64,000 bases of DNA from NCBI GenBank assembly GCA_963693365.1, contig CAVNZM010000011.1, positions 5,642,001 through 5,706,000 on the forward strand. The letters run 5' to 3'. The notes beneath the pieces were generated by a model that did no database searches, was not told the origin of the DNA, and worked only from the letters and a program-made list of their open reading frames with translations. Below are positions 63,399 through 64,000 of the stretch, one piece after another. The translations under genes and the position numbers were made by a program. Source of the stretch: Amoebidium appalachense. Lineage: Eukaryota > Ichthyosporea. Position 1 is the first letter of the stretch, and the number at the start of each line of letters is the position of its first letter.

Positions 63399-64000
63399 CT
63401 GTGACAATTGTGATTTTCACCAGCTTGACATCTTTCCCTCCCCCCCCCCCCTTCCCCCCCTCCCCAACTGCCCACCTCCCTCTCCATCCCTTCACCCTGC
63501 CACACACTACGCCACAGAAAATGGTGTGTCTTTAGGTGCGAGTAAAATGAAAGTGGACATCATGAGATTCTCCAGAGAATTGGGTGTATGATTACTTATG
63601 GTGAAACTTATACACACTAAACAGTTCCGTGACCCAAAGCCAGCCAGAGTTACGTGCACACAAGAGCACACGAACACACACACACAAACACACTTGCTCA
63701 GCCTCGCCTCACCTTGCTCAAAAAGACATACAACAGTGCCCATAGGTGTGCCAAACGAACAGAGAGAGAGAGAGTTAGAAGGGGTGTGTATGCATATGTG
63801 TGTGCGCATGTGTGCATGGCGAATTGTCTTTTGCATGTGCGCACCTGCATGCGTGTGGGGGGTGTGTGTGTGTGTGTGTGTGTGCATGGTCCATGCTAAT
63901 GTGTGCATGTGCGCACGTGTGCGTGTGCATTATGCTTGTGTGTGTGCAGGGTATTATGTACATGTGTGCCTTTGCGTGTGCATGTGTGTATGCGCATAAG

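Overview
The window is nuclear DNA from a eukaryote, most likely a unicellular alga or other protist that I cannot place more exactly. Coding sequence is split into short exons (about 55-300 nt) by introns of 0.1-2.5 kb that are packed with (CA/GT)n, (CT/GA)n and poly-C/poly-G runs. One intron has the complete signature of the minor (U12, AT-AC) spliceosome. Most of the long open frames are translations of simple repeats and are not genes. The real genes were rebuilt by joining exons at splice sites whose phases agree and whose products match known families. I saw no tRNA, rRNA, CRISPR array or prokaryotic operon.

Layout: (1) 0.4-5.8 kb, + strand: 3' part of a gene joining the C-terminal membrane domain of the TMEM65 family to one GAF domain. 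(2) 6.9-9.3 kb: five nearly identical 450-bp tandem units, each made of a short dispersed element ending in poly-C plus a spacer that carries an exon-like segment. (3) 11.4-13.1 kb (+) and 21.1-22.8 kb (-): two intronless, almost identical sugar-porter MFS genes in head-out inverted orientation, about 8 kb apart. The DNA between them holds minisatellites and two foldback (TIR) elements. (4) 22.8-26.7 kb: no recognised gene, but a diverged inverted-repeat pair. (5) 26.7-42.2 kb, - strand: a complete 13-exon gene for an 870-residue ABCB-type half transporter with a probable mitochondrial presequence. (6) 43.1-50.2 kb, + strand: a complete 9-exon gene for a 447-residue protein with two consecutive SGNH/GDSL hydrolase domains; it diverges from the ABC gene across about 0.9 kb. 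(7) 50.2-52.4 kb: unassigned. (8) 52.4-63.4 kb, - strand: the 3' two thirds of an XPG/ERCC5 (Rad2-family) repair endonuclease, with the start beyond the window.

No shared pathway links these genes. Sugar uptake, a probable mitochondrial ABC exporter, an esterase, a membrane-GAF sensor and a DNA-repair nuclease look like ordinary housekeeping neighbours. The unusual content is structural: microsatellites that abut splice sites, a new-looking dispersed repeat that has seeded a recent tandem array, decayed partial exon copies inside the ABC gene, a perfectly frame-preserving internal duplication in the SGNH gene, a U12 intron in XPG, and an inverted sugar-transporter pair whose codon use differs strongly from its neighbours.
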